Assembly: GCA_035411425.1 (NCBI GenBank)
Contig: DAONSX010000042.1
Location: 1-21,725 of the forward strand
Direction of reading: 5' to 3'
Length of the DNA: 21,725 nucleotides
DNA from: TTA-H9 sp002071415
GTDB lineage: Bacteria; Bacteroidota; Bacteroidia; Bacteroidales; TTA-H9
In this document: positions 8,749 through 16,217 of the stretch, in pieces
How positions within the stretch are numbered: position 1 is the first letter of the stretch
Layout: every line of letters starts with the position of its first letter
Notes under the pieces: model-generated
Seen by the model: only the letters and a program-made list of their open reading frames with translations
Told to the model about the DNA's origin: nothing
Databases searched by the model: none
Made by a program: the position numbers and the translations under genes

Positions 8749-8779
8749 TTGCGGGCGCCAGCGAAGCTGGCGACCGCAA
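8749..8779. repeat. GC-rich perfect-arm palindrome
   Basis: The arms TTGCGG-CGCCAGC and GCTGGCG-CCGCAA pair over 13 bases, with a single G/A mismatch (8755/8773) and a GAA triloop (8763-8765). A run of six G lies just upstream (8743-8748). The element is far more GC-rich than its surroundings. It lacks an immediate T tract on either strand, so it is not a standard Rho-independent terminator. A REP-like dispersed element or a protein-binding palindrome are the alternatives. Confidence 0.6.
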
Positions 8780-8867
8780 TGTAAAATGTTTTCCTTTTTA
8801 GAACGTGGATTTTTTAAAACTTGTTTATCATCTTTCGTTTGCTTACAAATTTAATTTGTCTTGATTG

Positions 8868-9461
8868 ATGAGAAATTTTAGGAAATTCTTTTTTTTCTTG
8901 ATTTTGTTTTTTTATGTTATTCAGCTTAATGCTCAAAAAAACAATGAATTAGGCATTCATTTTGGTTTAATGGCCAACAGTTTGGTATCGAATGCAAATT
9001 TAGATGGAAGTGGTAGTTTCGATGGTAAAGGTGCATTTGTGCTCGGGGTTAAATATGTGAGAAATATTTCGAATCACTTTTCTTTTGAAACAGGTATTGG
9101 CTATTCTGAAAATAAAATTAAAATCATACCTGCACCTGGTTTAGGTCTTGTTCCATCAGAGAAGACAATTCAATTGGTTTCATTGCCAATTTTGGGAAAT
9201 TTCAGCTTTTCAAGAAATTTTTACCTTAATGGTGGAATTTTAATGGATTTAGAAATATATCATTCCAACATTCAATCTACACATAAACAGTCTGGAATAG
9301 GGGTTTACCTGGGAGTAGGTGGTCAATATAATATAGAAAGATTTACATTAAAGCTGATTCCATTTGTTCAGCGACACGCCATCATTCCATTCGAACATGA
9401 AAAATATCAGCAACATCTCACCGAAGTTGGAATTACGCTCGTCCTTGGATATCAATTTTAA
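8868..9461 (+). CDS. PorT-like outer-membrane beta-barrel protein
   Basis: A 197-residue protein with a strong signal peptide (basic MRNFRK, a run of phenylalanine and leucine, cleavage probably after QLNA near residue 21). It is followed by alternating amphipathic strands such as LGIHFGLMANSLV, FVLGVKYVRNI and VGITLVLGYQF, with an aromatic C-terminal residue. This is the pattern of the OMP_b-brl/PorT family of small eight-stranded barrels common in Bacteroidetes. The ATG at 8868 is preferred over the TTG one codon earlier. The function is unknown: such proteins serve as porins, adhesins or secretion accessory parts. It stands alone on the plus strand, convergent with the DUF3078 barrel gene 47 bases away. 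It is markedly AT-rich compared with neighbouring housekeeping genes. Confidence 0.75.
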   Translation: MRNFRKFFFFLILFFYVIQLNAQKNNELGIHFGLMANSLVSNANLDGSGSFDGKGAFVLGVKYVRNISNHFSFETGIGYSENKIKIIPAPGLGLVPSEKTIQLVSLPILGNFSFSRNFYLNGGILMDLEIYHSNIQSTHKQSGIGVYLGVGGQYNIERFTLKLIPFVQRHAIIPFEHEKYQQHLTEVGITLVLGYQF

Positions 9462-9508
9462 TGAATGGAACGAAAGAATTTTTTAGCTGAATTTCTATTC
9501 GGAAAATC

Positions 9509-10465
9509 TTAGAATTTATAATTCAATCCAATGCCGAAACTTTCTTTGAATTGCAGGCGTGGTCCTTCTCCTATTACTACTTGGTGACCATCCACTTCGG
9601 CATATTGTTTTATTTTGATATTATGATCGTAAAGCAAGTTAAGCCTTAAACTTGAGCTTAAAAATTTATTGATATGAAAATTAATAAGTGCATCCCAATT
9701 AACATCGATATTCCATCTGTTATGAATGTCCTCATCGAGATAATTATTATAAAGAATTAGCCGGCTTTCGATCGAAACATTCGTAAAAATTTCACGTTTG
9801 AGTTGGGCGTTTACATTTATGCCAAATTCAGGTTTGATTTTTTTACCTGTTGTTAATAAAGTATGAAGGGAATCGTTGGAATAGACAGCAGGTTTTACTC
9901 CAAATGAACCTTTATTGGCGAGTTGTTCATTGAGCACGAAAGTAAATCGGCCAGATGCTGGAGAAATAAAGATGGTGAAATTATCGGATGGTTTGTACTG
10001 CATTCCCAAAGATAGGGTAAGATAACCAGGTGCCATGAAAGTAGAAATCAAAGTCGAATCGTCGGGATAACGATATCCATTGGTAAACTGGCTCTTGAAA
10101 TTTATTAAAGAGGTGTAATTCCAATTCTTGAATGCTTTGTATCCGAAGATGCTAGTATAGTCTATCTTATCTTCGGTTTTTCTGAGGTCTCTTTCTTGTG
10201 TACGAAGCACACCCAATCCCAATATTAAATTTCGCTCCGAATTTAATTTTTTCCAATAATGTCCAACTTTTACATTGAGCCATCCCGAACCGCTCAAACT
10301 GCTTTCACCTCCTTCAGCCCAATTACTGAAATGCAATTGATTAAAGGTGAGTGTGCTGTTGCCATTTAATTTCCACGACCTTGTACTGTCGGCGTTATCT
10401 TCTGACACTGCCTTAAAAGAAATACCTATCAAGATAACAAAAATTAACAATCCAAATTTTTTCAT
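9509..10465 (-). CDS. DUF3078 outer-membrane protein
   Basis: I recognise this as a DUF3078 family protein, found almost only in Bacteroidetes and predicted to be an outer-membrane beta-barrel of unknown function. The signature lies near the mature N terminus: NQLHFSNWAEGGESSLSG, followed by the WKLNSERNLILGLGV-like strand and many amphipathic strands to an aromatic C terminus (GIGLNYKF). The ATG at 10465 gives a 318-residue protein with a clean signal peptide (MKKFGLLIFVILIGISF, cleavage before about SEDN). An upstream in-frame start at 10537 would add 24 residues that do not fit a signal peptide, so it is rejected. It follows the B12 operon on the same strand after a 274-base gap, so it is probably transcribed separately. 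Confidence 0.87.
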   Translation of the reverse strand: MKKFGLLIFVILIGISFKAVSEDNADSTRSWKLNGNSTLTFNQLHFSNWAEGGESSLSGSGWLNVKVGHYWKKLNSERNLILGLGVLRTQERDLRKTEDKIDYTSIFGYKAFKNWNYTSLINFKSQFTNGYRYPDDSTLISTFMAPGYLTLSLGMQYKPSDNFTIFISPASGRFTFVLNEQLANKGSFGVKPAVYSNDSLHTLLTTGKKIKPEFGINVNAQLKREIFTNVSIESRLILYNNYLDEDIHNRWNIDVNWDALINFHINKFLSSSLRLNLLYDHNIKIKQYAEVDGHQVVIGEGPRLQFKESFGIGLNYKF

Positions 10466-10739
10466 TTTTTTTGGTTCTACCTTTGTATTGTTCAGGCTAC
10501 CAGTTACTGAACGAAAAATTATCAAAAACTCAAACATTAATTCTTCACAAATCTTTGCAAATTTTATTTTTTAAACATAAATAAAAATTTTATTGACTTA
10601 GGTTTTTTCAAATGAATAAATAATTTTTATACAAGATAAGGTAATCATGAAATAGGAAATTTATTGATTCATATCCTTTCCTGTAATGTTTATTACGTCT
10701 TAGCAAAACAAAGCAAAGAAAAATTGTTTTCTTTATGGC

Positions 10740-11156
10740 TTAATTTTCTATACGCATTTCGTAGGAAATGTGGGCAGCTTTTCTGAGCATGGCTGAAACG
10801 CCACAACAGCGTTCTTGCGAAAGGTCGATGGCTTTCTGGAGTTTATCGATGGGCAAATTTTGACCTTTGAATATGTAAATCAATTTGATGGTATGATATA
10901 CTTTTGGGTGTTCTTCAGTAGTTTCTGCCTCTACTTCGATTCCAAATCCTTCAGGAATTACCTGCATTTTGCGCAAAATTGGAATTACGTCCATGGCGGT
11001 ACATCCTGCCAGAGCCGCCAGAACAAGGGGTTTAGGGCGGGGTCCACGATTACGTCCCCCTGCGCTTTCTACTGCATCCATAATGATTTTATGCCCGTTT
11101 ACATTGGCTTCGAAGGCTAAGTCTTCCATCCAGTTCAAAGAGACTTTATCACTCAT
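10740..11156 (-). CDS. OsmC/Ohr-family thiol protein, last gene of the B12 uptake operon
   Basis: A 138-residue OsmC-family protein. The first redox cysteine is in the helix LAALAGCTAMDV (Cys52) and the second in ERCCGVSAML (Cys117/Cys118), the positions that form the peroxidatic pair in OsmC and Ohr enzymes. These cytoplasmic proteins reduce organic or inorganic hydroperoxides; the YhfA-like branch to which this seems closest has no settled substrate. The ATG at 11156 is preferred; a TTG at 11180 in the same frame would add eight residues. The gene begins 26 bases after the btuG-like stop (two bases if the TTG is used), so it belongs to the riboswitch-controlled unit. Two adjacent cysteines at the second site are unusual but still compatible with the fold. 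Confidence 0.87.
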   Translation of the reverse strand: MSDKVSLNWMEDLAFEANVNGHKIIMDAVESAGGRNRGPRPKPLVLAALAGCTAMDVIPILRKMQVIPEGFGIEVEAETTEEHPKVYHTIKLIYIFKGQNLPIDKLQKAIDLSQERCCGVSAMLRKAAHISYEMRIEN

Positions 11157-11182
11157 AGATCTAAATTTTATTTTTTGCAAAG

Positions 11183-12238
11183 TTATTCATTCCATTGAAA
11201 ACCTGAAGGAACCATACCAGCTTGAAAAGTGGATAAAAGTTGTCCCTTTCTCGAATAAACGTAAACATTGCCGTTTTGTTGATAATCCAAAGGATCGGAC
11301 AGTAAAATGAAGTTTCCTGCATTCAAACCGTAGAAATTCTTGTTATTAGATTGAATGAATGGTAATTGCGGAAGATCATTCTCCATAATTCCCATACGGT
11401 ACACATCTTTGTTCAAATAAAATAAAGTATCATGGCTTGGGTTAATGCACAAACGAGTAGGATAGGTCTGATTACCCGAAAATTCAAATTTTTTCAGAAT
11501 TTCACCCTGAGGATTCATACAATATAGTGCCGGAGTTTCTTCGAAAAAAAATCCTCCACTGCATAAAATCCAGATGTGGCCATTTTTATCGATGGCAGCA
11601 CTATTGGGCTCCTTGGTAAGGATAACCGATTTTACCACACTATCGGCCAAGCCATCTATAATAGTAAGCGTATTGTTGAGGCTATCATTCAATGATGACC
11701 AGTTGAGTGCAAAAATATGACTACCAGCTTCGATGAGATATTCACAGGATTTTCCGGTGGATATTTCCTTGATTGTTTGTCCCGTCAAGGTATCGATTAC
11801 ATAAAGAGATTCCTTGTAGAGATCACTGAGATAGGCCTTGCCATTTTTGTGAAATAAAAGATAACGAGGTGATGCGAAACCAGTTAGTGTCATTATCGAT
11901 TCGAAATTTTTCGACTTTACGATTTCGATTTTGCCGGAATTATTCACCACAATCCATATTTTATTTCCCACTTTGTTCAGGCTTTGTGCCACATCACCCA
12001 ATGGTCGCTGATTGGCAGTGAAAAATACGTCATGAATAACTTCTTTTGTGTCCAAATCATAAAAATCGATACTTGCATTTCCTTGCTGGAAAAGCCCTTC
12101 ATTAATGATAAAAAAGCCTCTACGTCCGGAAAAATTATTTTCGGAAGTATTTTCTGGATTCTCGGGCTCATTGCTGCATGCTGAAATGAACATGACAAGG
12201 GAAAAACAAAAAAAGTAAAAGAATTTTTTGTAAAGCAT
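11183..12238 (-). CDS. btuG: BtuG-like surface lipoprotein, beta-propeller corrinoid binder
   Basis: A 351-residue lipoprotein: basic and aromatic signal sequence with lipobox ISAC at Cys21, followed by the acid-containing stretch SNEPENPEN, which resembles the Bacteroidetes signal for export to the outer face. The rest is a YncE/DUF5074-type repeat protein, with repeated strands such as GKIEIVKSKNFESIMTLTG and KAYLSDLYKESLYVIDTLTG, as expected for a seven-bladed beta-propeller. In Bacteroides, BtuG is a surface propeller lipoprotein that binds cobalamin very tightly and sits on BtuB. Here the gene begins 12 bases after the btuB stop, in a cobalamin-riboswitch operon, which is the main reason for the btuG name. 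The fold and location are well supported; corrinoid binding is inferred from context. Confidence 0.8.
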   Translation of the reverse strand: MLYKKFFYFFCFSLVMFISACSNEPENPENTSENNFSGRRGFFIINEGLFQQGNASIDFYDLDTKEVIHDVFFTANQRPLGDVAQSLNKVGNKIWIVVNNSGKIEIVKSKNFESIMTLTGFASPRYLLFHKNGKAYLSDLYKESLYVIDTLTGQTIKEISTGKSCEYLIEAGSHIFALNWSSLNDSLNNTLTIIDGLADSVVKSVILTKEPNSAAIDKNGHIWILCSGGFFFEETPALYCMNPQGEILKKFEFSGNQTYPTRLCINPSHDTLFYLNKDVYRMGIMENDLPQLPFIQSNNKNFYGLNAGNFILLSDPLDYQQNGNVYVYSRKGQLLSTFQAGMVPSGFQWNE

Positions 12239-12250
12239 GGTTTTTAATTT

Positions 12251-14194
12251 TTAAGGGTTTAATAAAAAAGTAAATCCAAGATGAAAATATCGGCCTGGCA
12301 TGGGTTGATAGGCAATATTCTCCCATTGGATATTAAATAAATTATTAATTTTTAATGTTAGTTTAATTTCAAGTTTTTTTATGGAAAATATATAATCTAA
12401 GCCAGTATCTTGAAGCAGATATGGTTTCAGAAAATGGCTCTCATCGTAATTCGTAAAACGTTTACCTGTGTAATTCATCGAATACATAAAGCTGAAACTT
12501 CGATGAACGAGATAGAAAGAAAAGTTTCCAATATGTTGTGGTGTATATGGTAATTGAAGTCTCCCCTGAGGGTCATCTTCGTTTTCGTTGGTAATATTGA
12601 AAGCATAGGAAAGTCTGCTATTCAACGAGGTTTTGCTCCATGTACAGCCTATGTCTATTAAAATTTCGATACCGCTGGCTTTTACATGTTTCAAATTGAT
12701 GGGTTCCCAAATTGAAATCATTACACTATCGGGCATCCATGCTATCCAATCTTTTATTCGGGACGAATAGGCATTTGCCTGTAAACCGATAGAAATTCGA
12801 TTGAGTAAATTTTGTCGGAAACGCAAACCCGATTCGAGATGATGGCTGATTTCGGGTTTTAAATTAGGATTGCCTCCCGGAACCCAATACAAATCATTCA
12901 AGGCTGGAATTCTCGAATTTTTAGCATAAGCGAGGTAAAAGGCAAGATTTTTCGTAGCCATAGGGAATAATTCTGTCCCAATAACAGGCAGTAATGGCGT
13001 CGAAGTTGATTCTGCGATTTCTTTCCTCATACCTGCATAAAGATTAGCAAAAGAGCCAAGATGATGATTTAGCTTTATCCATAGAGAAGAGATATTTCGA
13101 GTGATATTATCGGCATAGTTTGCAGTACGAGCCATTTGCGACTGAAACCGGATTTCTGATTCGAGGTGTGTGTTGTTTTCCCAATATTTGGATGCATTTA
13201 TTATTAAAAATCCCTGATGCATAGTATAAGTAGAATTGATTGCGGCTAATTTGTTCTGGTAATTCATAAAATTATAAGTCCAGGCCGATTTCAAGCCAAG
13301 ACGAATTTGATTCTTGCTCTGATGACGCCAGGATGCCATAATTCGGGCATCATCCAATTTCATCTGTTCATTTTCAGGTAATTGGACCGTCGAAATGGGC
13401 GAGGGAATATCTCTATTTAATGATTGTGTAAAAAGGTGAATTTCAATGGCATTCAAACTATCTGCATTTAAATAGAAATCTTCTCCAACCAGCCATTGAT
13501 GATTACTTGCCCCAAGTCTTTTCTCTTTTTTGGGTTCTGCCAGCATATTGTTAATGTATTCGAAATCATTATCAGCCGACTGATACCTCGTATAAAACTT
13601 CGTCTGAAGGTTTTTGTGCTTTATTGCTGCCTTGCCCCCATAGCTTTGATAACCAAAACTCCCTGTTTCTATTTTAGCTTCATAACGGTTATTGTCGTTC
13701 CAGCTGGGATTATTGTTGATTTCTATGCTTCCACCCAGTCCGCCACTTCCTTTTTCTAAAGAAACCAAGCCTGGTAAAAGCAAAATTTCGTCTTCACTCA
13801 TCACCGGGATTGTAGAAAAATCGGTTTGGCCGGTTCCGGCCGCATTGATGGGAATCCCATTCCAGTAAATCTGCGTTTGAGCTGCATTGGTACCACGTAG
13901 TGTGATAGTTGATGTATTACCAGGTCCATAATCTTTCAAATAAATAGGGGCAACTCGTTGAAGTATTTCACCCAAAGTTCTTTCCTCGTGGACTTCCATT
14001 TCGATCTTAGGAATCCTGTAAGCCGAGAAATAACTGACATCAGGGTATTTGGCCGAAACCGTGATGCTTTTCAGTTTGATGGTATCTGGGTACAGGTTAC
14101 TGTGAATGAGCGGGTAAATATGTGAAGAATCACTATATGCAGAAAAATTTGGAGAGCTATTTTGACAAAGCCCTGTACTCATGATGAATATCAT
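12251..14194 (-). CDS. btuB: TonB-dependent outer-membrane cobalamin receptor BtuB
   Basis: A 647-residue TonB-dependent receptor that would import corrinoids across the outer membrane using TonB energy. After about 35 residues comes TIKLKSITVSA, typical of the start of a plug. The plug follows (about 50-165), with the family pattern TLGEILQRVAPIYLKDYG, TITLRGTNAAQTQIYWNGIP and GSGGLGGSIEI, then a long beta-barrel ending in AYQPMPGRYFHLGFTF near the C terminus. There is no N-terminal carboxypeptidase-like domain, so it is BtuB-like rather than SusC-like. Its place behind a cobalamin riboswitch and before a btuG-like gene gives the substrate. The start is a problem: the ATG at 14194 leaves only an 11-residue, weak signal sequence. 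An ATG at 14214 in another frame would give a proper one if a single base were added. Confidence 0.9.
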   Translation of the reverse strand: MIFIMSTGLCQNSSPNFSAYSDSSHIYPLIHSNLYPDTIKLKSITVSAKYPDVSYFSAYRIPKIEMEVHEERTLGEILQRVAPIYLKDYGPGNTSTITLRGTNAAQTQIYWNGIPINAAGTGQTDFSTIPVMSEDEILLLPGLVSLEKGSGGLGGSIEINNNPSWNDNNRYEAKIETGSFGYQSYGGKAAIKHKNLQTKFYTRYQSADNDFEYINNMLAEPKKEKRLGASNHQWLVGEDFYLNADSLNAIEIHLFTQSLNRDIPSPISTVQLPENEQMKLDDARIMASWRHQSKNQIRLGLKSAWTYNFMNYQNKLAAINSTYTMHQGFLIINASKYWENNTHLESEIRFQSQMARTANYADNITRNISSLWIKLNHHLGSFANLYAGMRKEIAESTSTPLLPVIGTELFPMATKNLAFYLAYAKNSRIPALNDLYWVPGGNPNLKPEISHHLESGLRFRQNLLNRISIGLQANAYSSRIKDWIAWMPDSVMISIWEPINLKHVKASGIEILIDIGCTWSKTSLNSRLSYAFNITNENEDDPQGRLQLPYTPQHIGNFSFYLVHRSFSFMYSMNYTGKRFTNYDESHFLKPYLLQDTGLDYIFSIKKLEIKLTLKINNLFNIQWENIAYQPMPGRYFHLGFTFLLNP

Positions 14195-14244
14195 CGGGAA
14201 AATAATAAGACCATATCGAAATTGAACAGGAATGATATAAAATA

Positions 14245-14484
14245 TTAAAGTTCAAAAGTGAATAGTTTCTTCAAACTCATAAGTAGGATTGCATAGGATT
14301 TTGCCCACTTTCTTGATGGTCGCATGGTTAGAATATCCTCATAATCGTGATAAAGGGATGAGGTTTTAAAAACTTCTCCATTAATCGAATCGATGGGAGA
14401 ATTAAGGAAGTTTTGCCAAAATTGACCTAGCTTTATCTTTGGAAATTTGAAAAGATAAACGTAAGGAAGGTATTTATTGAGCAT
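14245..14484 (-). CDS. Small unrecognised ORF between the cobalamin riboswitch and btuB
   Basis: A 79-residue frame from the ATG at 14484 (87 residues if a TTG at 14508 is used). I do not recognise it. It is basic and aromatic, with several Tyr, Phe, Lys and Trp residues (for instance KYLPYVYLFKFPKIK and RPSRKWAKSYAILLMSLKK), and has no signal peptide. It starts about 140 bases after the riboswitch and ends 50 bases before btuB, in the operon's direction. It could be a short regulated gene, a leader peptide, or a chance frame in a long leader. Its frame continues past the stop, with no further stop, to the ATG at 14214 that might be the true btuB start. Confidence 0.3.
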   Translation of the reverse strand: MLNKYLPYVYLFKFPKIKLGQFWQNFLNSPIDSINGEVFKTSSLYHDYEDILTMRPSRKWAKSYAILLMSLKKLFTFEL

Positions 14485-14508
14485 AATGATAGATTTTAGG
14501 TAACTCAA

Positions 14509-14620
14509 TGAATGAACATTTTCTACCTCAAAACCCGGATTGATAAAACGCTGGAAAATTTGCTATATTCAGGAATTTCCCAAGCTTTTAACCCGAAAGC
14601 CTTGATTGTAGCAGTTGCTT
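14509..14620 (-). other. Leader between the riboswitch and the small ORF
   Basis: About 110 bases follow the B12 box in the transcript before the small ORF. No GC-rich hairpin with a U tract is apparent, so control by classical transcription termination is not obvious here. Translational control or an unseen alternative fold would be needed. Confidence 0.35.
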
Positions 14621-14799
14621 TTGGCAGGTCTTCTGACTTTCCCCTCTCCGAGGCCTTCCCATCGTACTCATGCTTGGCATTTTCCAACAGTGGCGCAGGT
14701 TTCGGAGACTTTTATTTTCGGGACTACAGCAGCGGGTACTGTTCCGGACTTCCTTTGCAGGTCACCGGATTCCCTATTAAGCCCTTAGGGCACCAATAG
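14621..14799 (-). ncRNA. Cobalamin riboswitch
   Basis: Read on the minus strand, this segment carries the conserved landmarks of the cobalamin riboswitch. It begins with TTGGTGCCC and GGGAATCCGGTGACC (near 14795-14760), then GGAACAGTACCCGCTGCTGTA, then CCTGCGCCACTGT (14699-14687), and ends with the B12 box AGTCAGAAGACCTGCC (14638-14623). Order and spacing are those of the adenosylcobalamin-class aptamer. The family binds cobalamin and turns off downstream genes when the cofactor is abundant. The genes that follow in the same direction are a small ORF, btuB, the btuG-like gene and the OsmC-family gene, so this is the control element of a B12 uptake operon. A plus-strand open frame across the same bases is a shadow of the RNA. 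Confidence 0.95.
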
Positions 14800-14803
14800 C
14801 GGT

Positions 14804-14812
14804 GCAAATATA
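14804..14812 (-). promoter_or_regulatory. -7 promoter box of the B12 operon
   Basis: On the minus strand this reads TATATTTGC, an exact match to the Bacteroidetes -7 consensus TAnnTTTGY. Transcription would start near 14798, just where the riboswitch begins. That agreement makes the assignment strong. The -33 region has only a weak TGTG match about 20 bases upstream. Confidence 0.65.
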
Positions 14813-14838
14813 CATGATTATTTTTAATCTATACACAG

Positions 14839-15018
14839 ATGGATAAAAATGGTGGATGGTATATGGTGATTGGTAAGTTAAAAGTTCATAAAGTTTAAAA
14901 CGGAAGAAGGGAGAACGGAGGTTGGTGATTAGTGATTAGTGGATGTTGATTGGTGAATGGCGATTGGAGCTTGTTCGTTGTCAGTTATTAGTTGTTAGTT
15001 GTCAATTGTTGGTTGTAT
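14839..15018. repeat. Degenerate GT-rich short-repeat tract
   Basis: The plus strand is strongly G/T-biased and built from imperfect short units such as GTGATTAGTGATTAGTGG, TTGGTGAATGGCGATTGG and GTTATTAGTTGTTAGTTG, densest at 14931-15018. No open frame or stable palindrome accounts for it. It fills the gap between the unknown membrane-protein gene and the promoter of the B12 operon. Confidence 0.55.
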
Positions 15019-15056
15019 TGCAAAAAATGGTCAAAATAAGATTAACAGCAAAGATT

Positions 15057-15536
15057 TCAATGATTCTCGATTGTGGTGTCTGAATGCCGTATTTTCTGTA
15101 ATTCTATTCTCAATATTATCAGATAGATAATGGACACCAAGACAATATTGGCCAATACAACGACTATAAACGCACTTCCATAAAAGAAGAGCGTCGAGAA
15201 AAGCAGTATGAGTTGATTGATCAATAAAGCCAGAAAGATTGAACGGTATCTGATATTGTTCACCATTTCACTTTCTAACCTTTCCTTGCTGAAAACGGCA
15301 AGGAAACAGCCTGCAAGCATCAAAATCAATGCGATTTCGTCCACAATATTGGTCTGAACAATCGAAAAAACCTTCACCGATACAAAAGATGAAATCAGAG
15401 CAAAAACAGGGATTCTTATCGTTATACCAAAATGTTGACAAATCACCCACCAAATAATTCCGACTGCAATTAGGGCATATCCAACAGACTTACAGGTGTA
15501 TGGCAAAACAAAAATCCCTGTTTTTGACTGGTTCAT
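15057..15536 (-). CDS. Unrecognised multi-spanning membrane protein
   Basis: A 159-residue protein that I do not recognise. It has four or five hydrophobic helices, at about residues 17-35, 39-58, 64-83, 98-118 and 119-142, and a short charged C-terminal tail (RIELQKIRHSDTTIENH). A loop with several charged residues, SKERLESEMVNNIRYR (about 83-98), separates the two halves and probably faces the cytoplasm. There is no signal peptide and no catalytic motif. It begins 39 bases after the stop of the acid-rich lipoprotein gene on the same strand, so the two are likely co-transcribed. Its job cannot be told from the sequence. Confidence 0.6.
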   Translation of the reverse strand: MNQSKTGIFVLPYTCKSVGYALIAVGIIWWVICQHFGITIRIPVFALISSFVSVKVFSIVQTNIVDEIALILMLAGCFLAVFSKERLESEMVNNIRYRSIFLALLINQLILLFSTLFFYGSAFIVVVLANIVLVSIIYLIILRIELQKIRHSDTTIENH

Positions 15537-15575
15537 GTTAGGTTAATCCAAACAAATTTTAAGCAAACTGATAAA

Positions 15576-16211
15576 TCATTTCAACGACCCAGAATAAAAA
15601 GGCATAGCGATGGTTTCACCATTATCTAATTCAAACTGCACCTTTACGAGTCCGAATTTATGATTTACCCAATAATTAATTTTCTTCAAGCCATGGAAAT
15701 TAATTTCGTGTTCAACCTCAATTACCTTGATTTTGTAAAAAGCATAATCGAAGTCATCGGTAGTGGATTTATAAATCACCTTGCGTTCTGTATCCGAATC
15801 TTTGACGGGATAGGTATCACCTACCTTTGCATTGAATTTTACGAGTATCCCTTGATAAAAAGGATACTTGTTTTCTATCCCTTTATCGGTAAATTTAACT
15901 TTTACTCCACTCACACTCACATTGTCTTCACTGATATTAAGGCCAGGAACATTTGACAAGATTTGTTTAAGGGCATTGTTGGTAATTACAGCATGACCCT
16001 CGAATACTGATACTCCATCTTCGACTGAAGTAACGGTGGCCGAAAATCCAGAAATGCCAGCAATCGGCTGGGATGAAGATGTTATTATTACACCTTTATT
16101 CCCTAGTTCAGAAGGTGATCCTCCGATACTATAATCGGAATCATCATCGCAACCATTGAATAAAAATGCAGCAAACGTAATTGCACAAAAAACAGAAACT
16201 AACTTTTTCAT
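15576..16211 (-). CDS. Unrecognised lipoprotein with acid-rich export signal
   Basis: A lipoprotein of 211 residues from the ATG at 16211 (213 from an ATG two codons earlier). The signal MKKLVSVFCAITFAAFLFNG ends at a lipobox cysteine directly followed by DDDSD, a strong match to the acidic signal that sends Bacteroidetes lipoproteins to the cell surface. A glycine/serine-rich linker follows, then a beta-rich domain, for example VEDGVSVFEGHAVITN and KVKFTDKGIENKYPFYQG. I do not recognise this domain. The C-terminal part (VNHKFGLVKVQFELDNGETI) resembles generic structural beta domains of Bacteroidetes secreted proteins. It is followed by a membrane protein gene after 39 bases and preceded by a long leader with a -7-like box. 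Confidence 0.7.
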   Translation of the reverse strand: MKKLVSVFCAITFAAFLFNGCDDDSDYSIGGSPSELGNKGVIITSSSQPIAGISGFSATVTSVEDGVSVFEGHAVITNNALKQILSNVPGLNISEDNVSVSGVKVKFTDKGIENKYPFYQGILVKFNAKVGDTYPVKDSDTERKVIYKSTTDDFDYAFYKIKVIEVEHEINFHGLKKINYWVNHKFGLVKVQFELDNGETIAMPFYSGSLK

Positions 16212-16217
16212 AGTCAT

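Larger units (their letters stand above)
8096..8867. other. Gene-poor region with one GC-rich palindrome
   Basis: These roughly 770 bases between the sigma factor gene and the PorT-like gene have no reading frame with recognisable protein features. They contain a 57-codon open frame of doubtful status (8549-8722) and a strong palindrome (8749-8779). Frames elsewhere are short and broken. The stretch could be a decayed gene, but no residual homology was recognised. Confidence 0.6.

Noticed and set aside
8851..8859. TTAATTTGT as a -7 box for the PorT-like gene
   Set aside because: The spacing within the box is one base off the TAnnTTTG consensus, and transcription would start on top of the start codon.
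10466..10537. N-terminal extension of the DUF3078 protein
   Set aside because: The first 24 codons from 10537 do not fit a signal peptide, while the ATG at 10465 starts a clean one.
14512..14799. Plus-strand 95-codon open frame
   Set aside because: It runs antisense through the cobalamin riboswitch and its product has no protein features, so it is a shadow of the conserved RNA.
14804..15056. Possible CRISPR-like or tandem repeat array
   Set aside because: The units are short, imperfect and without regular spacers, and no cas gene is present in the window.
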